From assembly GCF_008123425.1 (NCBI RefSeq), contig NZ_VSSS01000057.1, positions 1 to 64,000 of the forward strand: a stretch of 64,000 nt of DNA, read 5' to 3'. This stretch comes from Bradyrhizobium rifense. GTDB taxonomy: Bacteria; Pseudomonadota; Alphaproteobacteria; Rhizobiales; Xanthobacteraceae. Below the pieces are notes generated by a model that worked only from the letters and a program-made list of their open reading frames with translations, was not told the DNA's origin and did not search any database. This document shows, in pieces, positions 63,710-64,000 of the stretch. The translations under genes were made by a program, and so were the position numbers. How positions within the stretch are numbered: position 1 is the stretch's first letter; each line of letters opens with the position of its first letter.

Positions 63710-64000
63710 CTATGCAAACTCAGTCGATCGCGTTATCGATTCCCAAGCATCGATCTCGTGCTGAAGCGATTCCAGCTTTTGGCGAACCAGCTTCAGGGCA
63801 TCGGTACCAAGCAGAAGATGCACCGGCGGGTCCTCGGCTTCCACGACCCTCAGCAGCGCTCGGGCGGCCCGTGCAGGATCTCCAGATTGCTTTCCACTTT
63901 TTTCCGCACGGGCTTGTCGGACAGGATCAAAGAGTAAGTCGTAATCGGCTATGCTCCGCGGACTCCGAACCATCGACCGCCCTGCCCAGTCGGTTCGGAA
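63710..64000 (-). CDS. short-chain dehydrogenase/reductase, C-terminal part (runs off the window)
   Basis: The frame is open to the right edge of the window, and its start lies outside. The visible 96 residues match the C-terminal end of SDRs of the type with FRTDWAGRSM, SGDPARAARALLRVVE and DPPVHLLLGTDAL. No catalytic residues are in view, so only family membership can be stated. Confidence 0.8.
   Translation of the reverse strand, partial: FRTDWAGRSMVRSPRSIADYDLLFDPVRQARAEKSGKQSGDPARAARALLRVVEAEDPPVHLLLGTDALKLVRQKLESLQHEIDAWESITRSTEFA

Overview
The window is GC-rich alphaproteobacterial DNA, most likely from Bradyrhizobium or a close relative in the Hyphomicrobiales. The evidence is an imp-type type VI secretion system (T6SS) laid out as in rhizobia and Agrobacterium, several caspase-family proteins, Cox-type molybdenum hydroxylase subunits, and an intergenic palindrome of the kind scattered through Bradyrhizobium genomes. 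Taxonomy is inferred from protein character only; no rRNA or tRNA gene was found.

Left flank (about 0.2-11.4 kb): a membrane methyltransferase, then an exported caspase-peptidase followed by an alpha/beta hydrolase and an unknown protein on the plus strand. Facing them is a minus-strand set: an NlpC/P60-like exported protein, a second exported caspase with an EF-hand loop and a DUF4384-like C-terminus, and a free-standing DUF4384 protein. A small unknown gene and a DUF4424 protein follow.

T6SS core (11.5-37.6 kb): two divergent operons separated by about 300 bp. The minus-strand operon runs vgrG, a small DUF6931-like gene, tagH (FHA), tssK, tssL with an OmpA extension, tssM, tagF, pppA and ppkA. 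The plus-strand operon runs tssA, tssB, tssC, hcp, tssE, tssF, tssG, tssH (ClpV) and a SAM methyltransferase. No tssJ or PAAR gene is present. The kinase/phosphatase/FHA genes plus an RTIIRPNPGG motif near the TssL N-terminus point to the threonine phosphorylation pathway described in Agrobacterium.

Right caspase flank (37.6-47.2 kb): a tandem DUF4399 protein, an OmpA-like protein and a third exported caspase lie divergent from a caspase-FGE fusion that has lost the catalytic cysteines of both domains. After them come a zinc-protease-like protein (HEAGH) and two OmpA-like proteins without signal peptides, then an IS1182-type transposase remnant with repeats. The best candidate for something undescribed is the combination: a phospho-regulated T6SS bracketed by exported caspases, a doubly dead caspase-FGE protein that could act as a TagR-like periplasmic regulator, and a DUF4384-like module that seems to be shared by the PpkA ectodomain, a caspase tail and a separate protein.

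Metabolic, partly decaying region (48-64 kb): a pyruvate/indolepyruvate-type decarboxylase, haloalkane-dehalogenase-like and epoxide-hydrolase-like alpha/beta hydrolases, an NHL-type propeller, a DUF2798 protein, a frameshifted SDR gene, a D-2-hydroxyacid dehydrogenase with a run-on C-terminus, a Nu-class-like GST, a disulfide oxidoreductase, and a Cox small subunit followed by a truncated large subunit fused at the DNA level to a beheaded DUF417 gene. An SDR gene leaves the window at the right edge. Several broken genes in a short stretch suggest an accessory region that is being rearranged.
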